From: Callaeas wilsoni
Lineage: Eukaryota; Chordata; Aves; Passeriformes; Callaeidae
Reading direction: 5' to 3'
Assembly: GCA_013398955.1 (NCBI GenBank)
Contig: VWPU01011587.1
Span: 124,001 to 188,000 of the forward strand
Length of the DNA: 64,000 nt
Shown here: positions 35,823 to 48,578 of the stretch, one piece after another
Layout: each line of letters opens with the position of its first letter
Numbering within the stretch: the first letter of the stretch is position 1
Program-made: the position numbers and the translations under genes
Notes under the pieces: model-generated
Databases searched by the model: none
What the model was told of the DNA's origin: nothing
Seen by the model: only the letters and a program-made list of their open reading frames with translations

Positions 35823-38800
35823 GCACAGAGTAAAAAAGAACCAGGAAAAGCTCAAAGCATACATAGGCAGAGGACAAGCTGCTAAAAAATTTAATGTTTT
35901 AAGAGTACATGCTGCACTCTCTTTTACAGTGCACTCTCTCAGGATTTGCTTCCTGGGCCTGCTGCAGCACTGACATTGTAGTAGCATGATGGGAGCCATT
36001 GACTCCTACAGGTGAGAGAGAGACCGGACTGCGTTGGGTTGATTTGTATTGCATCTCTGAAAGGGCTTTTTCCCCCCCAGAATATTCCCAATGAAATGTC
36101 TGCACTCATCCTTCTGGAACCATGTATGTTACCAAGGGCAGATTAACTCTTTATGGCCACAGTATCTAATGAGGCAGGGCATAACAGAGACTGAACCTCA
36201 GCAGCATAAAAATTCTCTGACTTACGGTTGCTCCATACATGCAAAACAATAACAGGGTCATTTAAAGAGGCTGAAAAAGATTTTAAAGCTGGAATATTTT
36301 TGTGTGATATGAATTATTTCCCCCTGCAAACTGCTCAATCATACTCTGGGAAGCTGAAACTGTCACAGAAACTAGGCAGAACAAATGGTAAACGAATTTA
36401 GAAAAAATATTTTATTCATAAAATGACTCAACATTGGTGCATAGACAAAATATCTTGGAGCTAGATAACTTAGTCCCTGAATACAAAAGTCAGAATAATT
36501 TTGTTCTTCCTTCAATACCAAAAACTAAAATAATAACTGAAAGATTATATCCAGAGTGGGTACTGTGAGGCCAACACTTCGTAGAATCACTTCCTACATT
36601 AGGATCATTTAATGAGTGAAGGGCATGTTAACCTTCCTTGAAATAATAATAATAATTATTCCGAATACCCATAAAACCTTGATTCTCCAAAACATTATCA
36701 ATTTTTTAAAAAATCTTCATATGGTGTAGGAATGTGGAAACTGTCTTCCTTCACTCTCAAGCAGAGAGGTAAACTTTAATGCAGAAATGACATACATGAT
36801 AAACATGTAAATTTTACAAAAAAAGAGATTTTGTTTTAAAGCTGAACTTCTAACTTCATTAGAAGAAAGAAGGTAAAGAATTCACATTAATATCTATTAC
36901 ATTTTAAAATATCTGCTACCAGTTCTGAACTTTCCTTAGGATATATACATTGCTATCAAACACTGATAAAGGTAGTACAAGATACACAGGGAACTTCCTT
37001 TTGGCAATGAAGACATCATTAATAGTCATCCCAGCTGGATGTGATAGGAGTGACAGGCAAGTCACTCTTAGAATGATATCTAAGAATGCACTGGATACAA
37101 AAGTCAACTCTGTCTTTGGTTTTGAAACACATTCAGATATGAAGAATACACCCATCCACCCCACCCCATCTTCTTTTGTCTTGCCACTGGATTTTCTTCT
37201 AGAAGTCACACCATTGGAAGTTTTTCTGTACACATTTCTGCTGAAAATAAATTTTCAGCACAGGTATCTTTGTTCTTCACATCTTCAAAAAGGCAACCTA
37301 TAAAAGGAAGCAAAAACAATACTGTGATTAGTTTCAACATTGCAGCTAAAATAAAGATGCTTCTTTGTATCAACAGAAATTATATATTATTACAATCTTT
37401 TTACTTAATAACACACTAACGCAGTGAGAAAACAGAGGCTGTATTTGAAAGTGGTGTTACTCTCCCATCTCTTCTCTACCTAACATGTCTCCTGAAAATT
37501 CCCAAACTTTCTCTTTTTGCTCAAGCACTACACGTGTTGCAGAACTAAAACTTTTTTTTTCCCCAGGATAACAAAGCACGAAGTGTTTATCTCATCTAAC
37601 ATAAAAGGCTGTTTGATAGTATTTTGAAACTAGCTTAGATTAAATCTTTGATACATTCCCTGTTTTGTCTGAATATTAGTTTGTTTGAACAGTGCTGTCA
37701 CTGTAAGTCAAATCCTGGTTCCAAAGTCACGATGAAAAGTCCAAAGTCATAGAGAAAAATGCCTTACATTTTGAAATAACCAGGAACCAAAATCTGACCC
37801 AAGGGGAGAAGACAAATACTTGTATATGATCAGAAGATAGCAAATGATGTACCTCTTCTCTTTAGTGCACTAAGTGAACTGTCCAACAGCTATTTAAAAG
37901 GAAGGTGATCTATCAAATACAAGAGACCTATAGGATTTCTGCTGTCCCAAAATCATTTGTTCTTGTTCACATGCATGCAGTAGTTTCTCCTGTATGGTTT
38001 TGGTTTTGTTTAGCCTTCTTCAGGATCTGCAGGATACTAATGCAGTTAGCTGACTGGAAATGACACGTCCAGATTCTTATCTGCCAAGGAGATTGCTTCA
38101 CATATTTTTTGCTGATCACAAAGACAGAAAAACAGATGTACAAGTGTCATCACAAAAACATAAGAAGAAAGAAAGAAAATTGACTACCAGGTTACACAAC
38201 TGTCTTCTGAAAAGATACAACCTGTTTCTCCTATCCGATGAAAACCATACAAGAAAATAACTTCTGAGACAGACACTTCCTCTTTGTCTCTCCAAGAGCT
38301 TTCAACAGTCACTTAAGTGAAGATTAAAATTACCATCAATTACAACTTTGGATTTTCAGAGCTGATCCTCAATCACCACTCTATTCAATGCTGTGACTAA
38401 AGAACTCATGCAGCATGATCAACCAGAAGGAATTGAAGGCAAGCATAAAATACCACTGAGTATTCAGAACAGAGGATAAAACAGAGCTAAAGTACTCCTT
38501 TTGGACCCTGTGCCCAAAGCATGTTTAAGAGAGAGTTATATGTCTGCTATAAAGGATGGAAAAAAAAAAAAAAAGGCAATTTTTAACATATCTAAGATGC
38601 TTCCGAGAGAATCAGTCACACGAAGGATTCATGTCTAAATAACACATCTACAAGGCATAAATGGGACATGACGATAACAATTCTTCGTTAAGAATAGAAA
38701 AAAAATCTTGCAATCTCACTTGCTGAACACTCTTTTGCTACTCCAAGACTAACAGCAATAACCCAGTAGAAAACTGCAGTTACTGCACGGAAGGGTTTGT

Positions 38801-38917
38801 ATAGACAACAAAACTGAGACCCCCGAAAGCTTCCACATTTCCAAATCATTCTTTTCTTCTTCTGAACTGGAGCTAAAATCCAGAAACAAAAATTTTCATG
38901 TCTTATATTAAATATAA
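35823..38917. other. Unassigned AT-rich noncoding DNA
   Basis: No gene or recognisable element is visible. The stretch includes a short AAT-repeat (about 36645-36660) and a poly(A) run at 38560-38574. Overlapping 105- and 117-codon frames on opposite strands at 36916-37303 have no domain I know. Confidence 0.6.
38560..38574. repeat. Poly(A) run, 15 A
   Basis: There are fifteen uninterrupted A about 340 bp upstream of a CR1 3' end, with no sign that the two are linked. Confidence 0.9.
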
Positions 38918-39126
38918 AGAAGAAATTCTTTATTGTAAGGATGGTGAGGCACTGGCACAGGTCGCCCAGAGAAGCTGTGGATGCCCCATCCTTGGAAGTG
39001 TTCAAGGCCAGGCTGGATGGGGCTTTGAGCAACCTGTTCTAGTGGGACGTGTCCCTCTCTGTGGTGGGGGGTTGGAACTGGATGATATCAAAGGTCCCTT
39101 TCAACCCAAACCATTCTATGTATGAT
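38918..39126 (+). mobile_element. CR1 LINE 3' end, 5'-truncated
   Basis: The stretch is a good match to the CR1 3' region. It begins AAGAAATTCTTTATTGTAAGG, followed by GGCACTGGCACAGGTCGCCC, AGAGAAGCTGTGGATGCCCC, GGCCAGGCTGGATGGGGCTT, GAGCAACCTG, and GGTCCCTTTCAACCCAAACC. It finishes in ATTCTATGTATGAT, the octamer-type tail of CR1. Only about 210 bp is present, typical of severe 5' truncation during reverse transcription. Most bases agree with the family wording, so this is among the younger CR1 pieces in the window. The 75-codon frame over it is an artefact of the untranslated 3' region. Confidence 0.95.
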
Positions 39127-40907
39127 TTAAAGAACATAAGTTTTCAGAAATGCCTATAGGCAAACCTTGCCAGCAAACAGCTGGCTGGCCACGGTGGAAG
39201 TTGGCCTGCTTTCCCATGAAAATCTCATCACACTGACACATTCCCACAGAGTGTTTTCATTCAGCTCCATCAGCATTTTCCAGCAGTAAGCTGCTACGTC
39301 AAAATAATTTCTGTCAGCTCAACCAAGAGATGTTGTAAAAGCCAGAGACTACTCATCATGTAGGGAAATTTATCCACTATGCCAAAGATTCCCACTCTCA
39401 AAGAGAAATACGCTTGTCAACTTTCTCATGATTTAGTTGCTCTGATGAATAGTAACAGATACATAATTATTAGCAAATGTAAAATCTTACCTCTGTGGAA
39501 GAGTCATAACTTATACAGGCTAGGGATGAAACCCTGGCACCAGTCAAATCAAAGTCAAAAATCACATTGACTTTAACAATGTGGGAGATTTGTCCTTTCA
39601 TTGCAAGGAAAAAATAGAAAAATCAAGAAAAGCAATAACCATCTCAACACGCAAGACTCAAAATTTTAAGCAGATTTTTCTACCTGAGATTGCAGACTCC
39701 TTTGCTACACAGTTTTGAAGTGCCATTAGAGTGGATTTGTTTAATTTGATTGCTTGCTATATTTTATAATGCATGAAATACACTTTCCTCTCCTTTGAGT
39801 TATTTACAACATTATGTTTCCCTAGACTGCTAGGCTCTCTTACTGCCTAGTAAAGTGAAAAGCAAAAAAACGAATAATTTATCACTGTCTGTGTTTATAT
39901 TTACTACCAATGTGAATGAAAAGAGCACATTAGATCATCCCAACAGTTGACATAGCCAGCAAAAAAAATGGAAATCATAAACTGTTTAAAAAAACACCTG
40001 CAACCCATGAAAATACTTGAGAACAAAATCAACTGAAACCAAGCCACTTAGGAAGTTTCACCTTATCCATCCAAAGTTCAATATGAATCATATGAAATAT
40101 TCCTTTATTATACTGTTACTGTAGATGCAGTCGGCTCTCTAAACAGCAGTAAACTATATGTTGTACATAACAAATGAATTACTCTAGGTTGGGAAAATGG
40201 GACTAAGTGGTTGTCCCCCAGTTTTCCATTTATTAGGATACTTTCTCTACAAGACAGACAACTACTGGCTTCTTCCAGCTTTAGTAGCAATGCTTTCAGC
40301 ATAGTCTGCACATCCAGTATTTCACTGCTATGAGTTCATTTTGAAAGAAAAATAATGTGCCAAACAGTTATCTCATCTACAAAGGTTTATTACTAAATTC
40401 AGAATAAATGTCAGTTCTCTAATCAGTTTTTTTATTGACCTTACCTCCACACATTGTCCCCTCCTTAAAGCACTCAGGGCAGCCAGTATTAATCCACCCT
40501 TAAGAACAATTTATGTACTCAACCATCCATACTTCTATGACAGGAGACATTGTTTTTTCCGTTCCTCTCAATTATTTCTGAAGATTTAATCTTACTCTGT
40601 CACAGAGTATCAAGTGCATCTCAGCCCTCTATCCCATTAGTTTCCATAGAGCCATAAGCTGTCAAGACCTCTGGATAATGAACAAACATGTACCCCACAA
40701 TTTCAAGCATTTTAAGAGATATCAATACAGAGGGAGCACCATGGCACCATAGACATATGAATAATAGATATATCTTATAAATTCACTCTTTTGGTAAACA
40801 ATAAAGCAGCAGCAACTTTGTTAAAATCTCTTGGAGTCGGGACAAGTTAAGGAATCCAGGTAGTGACATTCAATTTTAGAGGATGTGCTCTCTTGGCTTT
40901 CTGAGGA
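39127..40907. other. Unassigned noncoding DNA
   Basis: The AT-rich sequence between two CR1 pieces holds only short open frames. I see no gene and no other element. Confidence 0.6.
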
Positions 40908-41002
40908 GAATCACAGAATGGTTTGGGGTGGAAAGCGACCATGAAGATTATCTAGTTCAAATCTCATTTGCCATGAGCAACCTGGTCAAGTGAAGTATGT
41001 CC
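40908..41002 (-). mobile_element. CR1 LINE 3' end with 5' inversion
   Basis: Positions 40908-40974 are the reverse complement of the CR1 3' end (GAATCACAGAATGGTTTGG, then GGAAAGCGACC and TCTAGTT), so the element lies on the minus strand. The next bases, 40975-41002, read GAGCAACCTGGTCAAGTGAA... on the plus strand. That is the CR1 segment immediately 5' of the part just described, in the opposite orientation. The same words occur in the plus-oriented copy at about 39027-39053. A 3' part in one orientation joined to the adjacent upstream part inverted is what twin priming produces in LINE insertions. Total length is under 100 bp. The inverted arm is only 28 bp with several mismatches, so this reading is likely, not certain. 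Confidence 0.75.
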
Positions 41003-43479
41003 AAACACTGGAAAGTAAAAGGTGGAAGAAAACAGTTGTAACCTCAGAAAATATTTTTAAAACTATGGAGACCTAACGAATTTAGGAGATAAATGAAGGT
41101 AGTTCCAGATGGTTGAAGCTGGTGAAAAGAAATCTCTTCTACCAAGAGCCAACACTAGGTGAGCTGGCAGAGTGCATGACTGCTGTAAGAGAAGCAGGAG
41201 CATGATAGAAGCAGCTAAACAATGTATTTTAAAGAAATGCAATCTGCAAATCAGCTAAGCATGGAAAAAGCAGTTCAATCTTTGAATCAGCTGCAAGAAC
41301 CAGAACAGGAGACAGATCCTTACTTCCACAAAACAGGAAATAATATGTCAAAAGTCACATTCCCATGTTGTAACACAAGCTTTGAAACTGTTCTTATGTT
41401 CTTCTCTTTTAAGGAGTCCAAGTGAATGGTGCATAAAAATCCCAATGTATGTCTCAAAGCTGACAATGAAGGATTTTTAATACCTGTATTTCTCCTAAGA
41501 ACTAAACAAAAGTATGTAGACGATACAGAATTTCTCTTCAGTTTTAGAGAGGGAATTGTACTTCTGTTTACTCCTGCATTATTATAAAGGAAAATAGTGG
41601 GTTGAAAGCAGTTATGTATGCTTCGGTTTCAGCAGAAGAAAATAAACCTATTAAATCTCTGAATGCTTCCTGAAATATGACTGCTGTGGTTTTTTTCACT
41701 GCACAACAAAGAATAAAACACCACCAGGCTCAAACCTGAAGCTTAAATGTATAAAAGACATTTTACTGTCGTCTTCTTTGAACATTAGACCAATTTTTAA
41801 ACACTACCACGCACAGTTCATAATGGTACATTGTGTTTTAGAAGAATACAACTTACATGGCAATCTTAAATCATATCTACTGCAACAGATAATCTGTACA
41901 TAGACAGATACCCACGCTTTAATCCTGCACATGTGCAAGTGTGAAATCAGGCGTGATGAAATGACTGCAGAGGAAACGTTGATTACACACCAGCAAGGCT
42001 ACAGCCTACAATCAACATCAAATACTGTATTTATTTCCACTCAAGGCTGACAGGTAATCAAGCAATGCCATGCCATCCATGTGCACAGGAAGAGAATAAC
42101 CTTCCCAAAAAGACAAGGACAGCTGTGGGCAGACCTCTGCTCCTAGATCCAGCTGTGCTGGATGATACTAATCTCACAGGCTCATGGTGTCCCTCTGCTG
42201 CAAGTTACCATTCCTCTCTTCCCAGAAAAGACCACTTCAAAGTTTCTATCTAGCGTCTGGTGAAATCAGACTGATACATCAAACTCTGGCCTCTGGTCAG
42301 CACTAAATGGATGGATTTATCCTAGAAACAAGAAAGGGAGGGCTTGCACAAACAATTCTGCTGGCAGATCACAGGGGAAAGACTAATCTGTGGTGGAAAT
42401 GAGATTGAAAAGCTGAGAATAGTGGGTTTTTTCCACATGTACAGCTGGATTTGAAAGATAACATATACTCAAAGCCTCAGACCAGTCTAATTAACATCCA
42501 GATTTGTATTGCCACAAATGTTACAGCTAGCTAGTGCTAAGCGTTATGGCTTAAGCCTTAATAACTACAGCTAGTACAACCGCTCGTGTGGTTCCAATTA
42601 TAGTGCAGTCAAGATGTCCTGTACAAAGAATACACTTCTACCTTGAAAAAAGAATCAGAGAAAGTGATATAAACATGTTTGTGTGAATATAAATGAACCT
42701 ACATATCCCTTATCCCCATATTTAATAATGCACTAATACCACTACAGGGACAATGTGCATAAACAGATAGAGAATGCCATAACCCTGCCTGACACATTTC
42801 TCACTCCTGTAAAATAAAGACAGATCAACGAGTGGGAGGATTAAAGCATCTGCACCATGTCTAGGTCCCAGGTCTATAAATATTTCATTTCTGATAAAAT
42901 CTGCAAGAAGTTTGGTGTTTCCACAGGTGCTGAAAAGAGACAGAGCAGTCAAAAGAACAAGGCCTTTCCCAGAGGAGAAACAGTGCTCCTTCCATTCCTT
43001 CACCACCACCAGAAGCACTGACAACTTCTAACTGTTGCCATTACCCTGTGGATTAGCAACTATTGGCAATGGCTGATTATAAATAGCCACATTAAATCTT
43101 AAGAGTTCACCTGCCTATCCACACCATACAGTTTATATATTTGTTATCACCTAACAATCTGGGATCAAGTCTGCTGATGCACAAATAACCTGTTCCAGAA
43201 ATACATTTTGGCACCAGTGTGAATGAATGGACACAAAGCAGATGGCATTAGATGAGCAGAGACGTGAGAGAACATTAACTGCTATATTTACACTTGCTCC
43301 CACTGAATCCAGAGACCCATAAAAAAGCAGCTGTCTTTTCCAGACACGAATGTTACCAAGCTGTTGCATATTACCCCCAGATCTCTGGGGCAGCTTTCAG
43401 GAAGAGCAAAGACGTTTTCAGAGGAAACTGGAGAGGAAAGCAGCATGCTTACTACTAGAAGAATGAGAGGAGGCAGAGA
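41003..43479. other. Unassigned noncoding DNA
   Basis: No gene or element is recognised. Open frames are at most 100 codons (42722-43024 minus) and show no known domain. Confidence 0.6.
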
Positions 43480-43545
43480 CAGAATCATTACGGTTGGAAA
43501 AGACGTCCAAGATGATCGAACCCATCGATCCCTGAGATGACCCTA
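43480..43545 (-). mobile_element. CR1-type LINE 3' end fragment
   Basis: The stretch starts AGAATCATTACGGTTGGAAA, followed by AGACGTCCAAGATGATCGAA. This is the reverse complement of the 3' terminus of a second CR1 lineage (reading ...CTTTTCCAACC...AATGATTCT on the minus strand), distinct from the one at 38918. Only some 45-65 bp remain and the left-hand boundary of homology is blurred, so the upper coordinate is approximate. Confidence 0.7.
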
Positions 43546-46500
43546 CCTTGACAGCAGAGTATTTACTTGCCCCAAGAGGGCCTCCTGGTAGCCTGCAAAC
43601 TCGCCGGCTACACTCCAGCAGCAAAGCTGTCCTCTGTGTTACACTAATGTTCAGTTCTTTTTCTTCTGTGCTCCAGGCTCTTACAGTAACAGTTGAACCT
43701 TGGGTCACTTGGTGCCTGTTACTCCTATGGCATGGAGGTCATGTAAGTAGACTTGGCTGCTCTAATATCCCCTCCACAGCGCATCCATGGCAGCCACTGA
43801 ACACAGCATGTCAACAATAATTGTTTCATGTTCTCTCACATAGGGAAAGTTTCCCAACATGCATTAAATGCCATGCAGAGAGAAGTCTGGTTTTGAGTAT
43901 GCACCAGAACATGAAAAAAAGTTTTATCTAATCAACCTTCCTTTGCATTTTTTGGTCTAAGAAAACCAAGGAAATATCAGCCTGTGCTCATAGCACCGTA
44001 ACTTCGTACCACTAGGTTGAAGTGGCCAACCACCAACCTAGTGATAAGCCTTAAAAATTTTACTACAGAAACAAAAATTTTTAAATAAAAATATCTCTAG
44101 AGGAATATGAGTCCCTTGAAAAGGTCACTAAAACAATACCACAATACTACAGATTGACAGAACAGACACAGTTGTACAAGCCAAGTTTCAAATATTTAAT
44201 GAAATAACAAAACTAATGTATAGGGTCAATCTAAAAGCGTTCATGACTATCACTATCATGCTCGAGTTCTAAAGGAGACAGAAACTAAAATACATCCAGA
44301 ATACTCTCTCAGCCAACCACAGCAGCACTGTGCTGCACAGGACTATGTCATGAAGGCAATAATGAAGCCAACAGAAGCACAGATCGTGGAACCATGCTAT
44401 CCCGACAAACTAGAACCCTGCAAACTGGGTTGAAGAATAAAGGTATGTGGAATGGTTGCTTTGCAGTCTGACCTACTAACCGCTACAGGGTTAGACTTGG
44501 GTATGGAGGAGGGGACATTCTGTGAAGGACTCTTACCTCACTCACTCTGTAGGAGGTTGAGGTCATTCTTTAGCAGATATATCTGCAGGTAATTTCACAT
44601 CTCAATGAGTATGTGCTTCAAACAGCTTTAAGGTCTTAGAGGAAATATAATTTTGGTCAGTGCTATGCTACCACAGCAGCAGAGGAACAGAGGTGGCAAT
44701 GAAAGCTGGGAAGAACCTGGCTTCAGCAGACCTACCATCTGAAGAGTGAAATTCCTCACAACTCCTAGAAGGCTGGAGAAAGGCAAGTCCTCTGCTGTAC
44801 AATGTGAAAGGCACTGTAAATCTGTGGGCTTTCCAGTCTTCAATGCAGGAAGAAACTGATTAGAACACCACTCTGATAAATCACTTTTTCTGTCCAAGCT
44901 GAATAAAATGTGAAATATAACCAAAACAACTGAGCAGAAAGAGAATTATATTCCTTTCATTCAATTTCTAGTGGAATTAATTTCAAACAAAGCAAGAGTT
45001 TCCTTCCTTGAATATGATTTCTCCATCTGGTAATGTACCTCTAAGATTTAAGAAACAAACCCACCTATAAATCAGCATGCATTCTTTCAACCTAATCCTT
45101 CCTAAAGTATTCATTTCTTATAATAATGAAGCTAGACTTGAAATTTGACAGAGATAAATGAGAAAAAGCAAGAAATTCCTCCAAAGTACCAGGCTGTGCA
45201 TGTGTACTGCAAGCTATCACTTTGCTGTTGTTAACATTAGTTGCATGCTGAAACTTGCCAAAGCTTTAGAGAGAAAACCATTGGCAGTTGCAAAAACAGT
45301 AGAAAATAAATCTCTGCATGTTTTTATCTGATATGAAGACAAACATTTCTTTAAAATTTTAGATCAAGTAGTTCTTTGTGTGAAAAAAGAAAAAGGTTTT
45401 TTGGCTTTGTTTTCTTTCAGGATGAGATGGCTATTAATCTTTTGTTTCTTTATAGCTAGAAGCCCCAAAACTTCATGGCTTTATTTTTTTTTCTGTCAAG
45501 CCTTCCTCATTAACCTATACTATTTTTATTTCCACTGCAGACGTTACTTCTTGTGGTACCCATCATTAAGACAGGCACAGAAATAGCAGTATTATTTACC
45601 TTTGCTAGTCTTACATACACTTTCTTGAATGTAAACCATAACGGGGGTGTAACTGGGTACTAATGTTGCATCGCAATTACTGATACGAAACAAAGTGAGC
45701 TAAAAACTCCACGGAATTCAGGATTTTCTTAGTCAACACCAGATGAAGTTTGGTTTTTTACTGTAGTAATCACCACTCCAAACTTCAAACTAATCATGCA
45801 ATCAGAGCAGCACATATGTTTCTGCATCAGGTGGTTCTAAACTGCTGTAGAAAAACATTTGTTTAAGCACATATATGCATGGGCAGTTGTGAAACACGGG
45901 TTAACCTAAAACAAACAAGGCACTACAAGCTGCTGCGTCAATTTACTGCATGCTAGCTGTATCCTACAGCTAGAGACGTGAAGAAATTAATGCCCGGCAG
46001 CCCAAACTGAAACATATGATGTGGCTTCTAAAAGTTTTTTAGCTTTGCCGAAAGGTGTGTCATGAGGCTGAATTGGAGGAGGGCGAGTCTGCCACCCTTT
46101 CCAAGCCCTGCACTCCAGTGGGCCATTCCACACTCAGTCTGCTGTCACGGCAGGACTTGCTCCCACACGATTCCCTGAAAGCCATGTCACTCTAAGCCTT
46201 TGCTCTGTTTTTGCAGTTCTCATGCCACTAGGTTTCTTTGCACTCTTGGGAATCTGTTTCAACTGATCAGAATCAATAATATACTGCTGTGTCTTCCCCA
46301 GAAAGGGAAAGAACTGACACACTGGTGGCTGCTGTGGCATTCAGCAACTGCACCTCTTATAGTATTTCAGCATTGAAGAAGAGGATGAAAAAAGCCCTGA
46401 ACAAGGCACTATGAATAATCTGGTGTCTTATAAAAGAAAGGTCTAAACTAAGAAATATATGGATTTATTTTGTTGACTATGAAGCAAGTGAATTGTACCT

Positions 46501-48022
46501 AATTCCAAAGAGAATAAATAGAGTCAGCTAAGTGGCCACATAACCTCTCTTTAACAGCGAATCTACTCTCTCAAAATTAGGCTGATAAAGTATGGTGCAT
46601 GTCAGGTGTGTTTCACAGCACACTAATCACTTACGTCTTTGATTAGATGCTGGCTTACCCAGATGTGTGATGTTCTGGTCATTTGCATGGCTGTTGCTCT
46701 CAATTAGATGCTCTCAGCTGGTATTCTCTGCAACAAAATTTATGAAGCATCCTATCTCACCAAAATACCCTCTGAGTCTATTTCAATCCTTTTATGTTTT
46801 AAAGAGAGGGAAGTGCTAACACATGTGAAAGAGAAGAACTGGTTTTAGGTCTTTACTACACAGTAACACAGTTAGAGTCTAAGCTGGCAAATATGTCCTT
46901 TTCCTCCCCTTTTCTCCTCCTTTTAGCCATGAAATACTGTAGCACACTTTAAAACAGAAAGGTGACTTTCAATTGCTGTATCATCCAAACCAGAAAAATG
47001 AGTAATATAGTCGTCTATTACCAGCTTAGCTTTCCAGCTCAAATGATCCCTTCACCATAAACTAACATTTTCTCTATTATTCCCTACTATTGAATCATTC
47101 CCCACAGTAACTCAAATCATCTTTCTCCTATTTTTAACCACTACTCCCAACGATTTTTTTCTCACTCTAATCAATCCTTCTCCCTTAAACCTACACAATA
47201 CACCTTTCATCAGGATTTACCTCCAGTCTGTACTATGTCAGATATACTGCAGTAGGAGACAAAGTCTTGCTCACAGTTTCTCCAGGAAGCGCAAGATTAC
47301 TACAAAAATGGTTATTTGTTTCCCAGCTGCAGCAGCAGGTAAAATCTAGAAGCCAGAATCTCCTTCAGGGCCTGGCTGGAGATCCCTTTCCCTGCTTAGG
47401 TTTCTTGTCTTTTTTCTTCCCTCAACTCCCTCGCCCTTTATAGGAGTAAAACAGCACGCTAAGATTATTTCAGATTTAGAAGAAACACGGTGGAAAGCTA
47501 AAGAGAATGAGGAACTGAACCTGAAACCTAAGAAGAGAGGAGAAGAAAGGAGTATATCTTGCTACAAACTGAAGTGTAGGCAAGCATTTGCACTAAATGA
47601 AAGAGATGTAATTGGAGTGCATTAACAAGGCTATCACACAGGCATCAACCAAAGAAATTATTTGCGTTTCCCTCACACTCTCTGCAATTCCCATTGTAAT
47701 AGCAATACAGCAATAGTTATTTCCAAGATTCAGTACTGGCAAGACACCAGAGACATTAGATATTAATGCTGTAGGTCAATGCATCTTTGAATTTTAATTT
47801 AATCAGTCTTTCTTTCTTTGCCCAAATTTAGGCACCTGTTCAGAGTCTGTCTGAGGCCAATCTTAAGACAATCTTCTCATCTCTTACACTGAAATGCGTT
47901 AGAAAACCCAACAGACAGGTAAAACTGACACGAGAAATTATAGAGCAGCACCAGAGGTCACCTGCTCTGCCTTCAAACAGACTGTCAGGAAAAGATTTAT
48001 TAAAAATCACTGTGGTAAGGTG
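43546..48022. other. Unassigned noncoding DNA with one site cluster
   Basis: No gene is recognised. Around 46620-46720 there is a compact cluster of TAAT/GATTA cores, a perfect octamer ATTTGCAT (46681-46688) and a repeated 10-mer ATTAGATGCT (46642-46651 and 46703-46712). A strong-looking splice acceptor ends at 45540, but no supported exon follows. Confidence 0.55.
46620..46730. promoter_or_regulatory. Possible enhancer-like site cluster
   Basis: Within about 110 bp there are two exact copies of ATTAGATGCT 61 bp apart, an octamer ATTTGCAT for POU-type factors, CACTAATCAC and GATTA cores, and an ACGTC core. Density and repetition of developmental-factor motifs resemble conserved noncoding elements. 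No conservation data are available here, so this is pattern-based inference. Confidence 0.25.
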
Positions 48023-48028
48023 CTTTAC
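48023..48028. repeat. Putative target-site duplication, left copy (CTTTAC)
   Basis: These six bases directly precede TGTTGTGG, the putative LTR start. The identical hexamer occurs at 48579-48584. Confidence 0.55.
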
Positions 48029-48045
48029 TGTTGTGGTGAATGAAC

Positions 48046-48059
48046 CAACCAGGGGGCCA
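48046..48059 (+). promoter_or_regulatory. CTCF-like motif inside the putative LTR
   Basis: CAACCAGGGGGCCA agrees with the core of the vertebrate CTCF motif (CCACCAGGGGGCGC) over ACCAGGGGGC, with mismatches outside it. It lies 17 bp from the start of the putative LTR. Binding is not shown. Confidence 0.35.
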
Positions 48060-48346
48060 CAGAGCCCAGAAACTGAGGTTTGGTGGGCTGGTACCAAAGA
48101 GTAAAACCCCATTCTGTGAAGATGGCTTCTGCCTTTGAAATCCTAGGATTCCTGAGGGGTGGTTCTGTCTACAGTTGACAGACACCCCTTGTGTCCCCTA
48201 AGGGAAGGTATCCTGGCCTGTCCCACCTTCCTCCTCTTCCTATGGGTCCCTGTGGTGTCACCCCGCCCCCTTCCCTGTATCTGTTTAAGAAGCCCCTCAG
48301 TCTCTCATCTTGCCCTCTACGCATCTGACCCCCTTCGAGGAAGCTT

Positions 48347-48352
48347 AATAAA
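48347..48352 (+). terminator. Poly(A) signal AATAAA in the putative LTR
   Basis: An AATAAA lies about 60 bp after the TATA-like TTTAAGA, the arrangement expected for the R region of an LTR. Confidence 0.45.
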
Positions 48353-48578
48353 TCCTTGGAACATCGGTCGAAGGGCCACCTCTGCGCATTTATTTCTGGC
48401 CGCGCCTGGGCTATCTGTAAGCCCCAGGCACACTAGGCTGCGTGCCCTCCACTGCACGGGCTGGAAGGCTGGCAAGCGAGGCACCGAGGTGCCCCGGGGT
48501 GTTCTACCTTTGTGTGGGACACGCCTGGACCAAGCTGCTGCCATCTCAGCCCGGCCAGCGTGCCGGCGTATTAATATA

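Larger units (their letters stand above)
48029..48578 (+). mobile_element. Putative solo LTR of an unassigned endogenous retrovirus
   Basis: This 550-bp GC-rich island in AT-rich DNA begins TGTTGTGGTGAATG and is bounded by the direct repeat CTTTAC (48023-48028 and 48579-48584). It has LTR-like signals in order: a GC box CCCCGCCCCC (48261-48270), a TATA-like TTTAAGA some 14 bp later, then AATAAA at 48347-48352 followed by about 225 bp of CpG-containing sequence. A 6-bp duplication fits class II (ERVK/beta-like) integration. The 3' end reads ATATA rather than canonical CA. I cannot name the family and there is no retroviral coding sequence, so a GC-rich promoter-like element of another kind is possible. 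The 166-codon frame across it has no known domain. Confidence 0.6.

Noticed and set aside
45481..45540. Strong splice acceptor (TTTTTATTTCCACTGCAG)
   Set aside because: No convincing open exon, donor or poly(A) context follows it.
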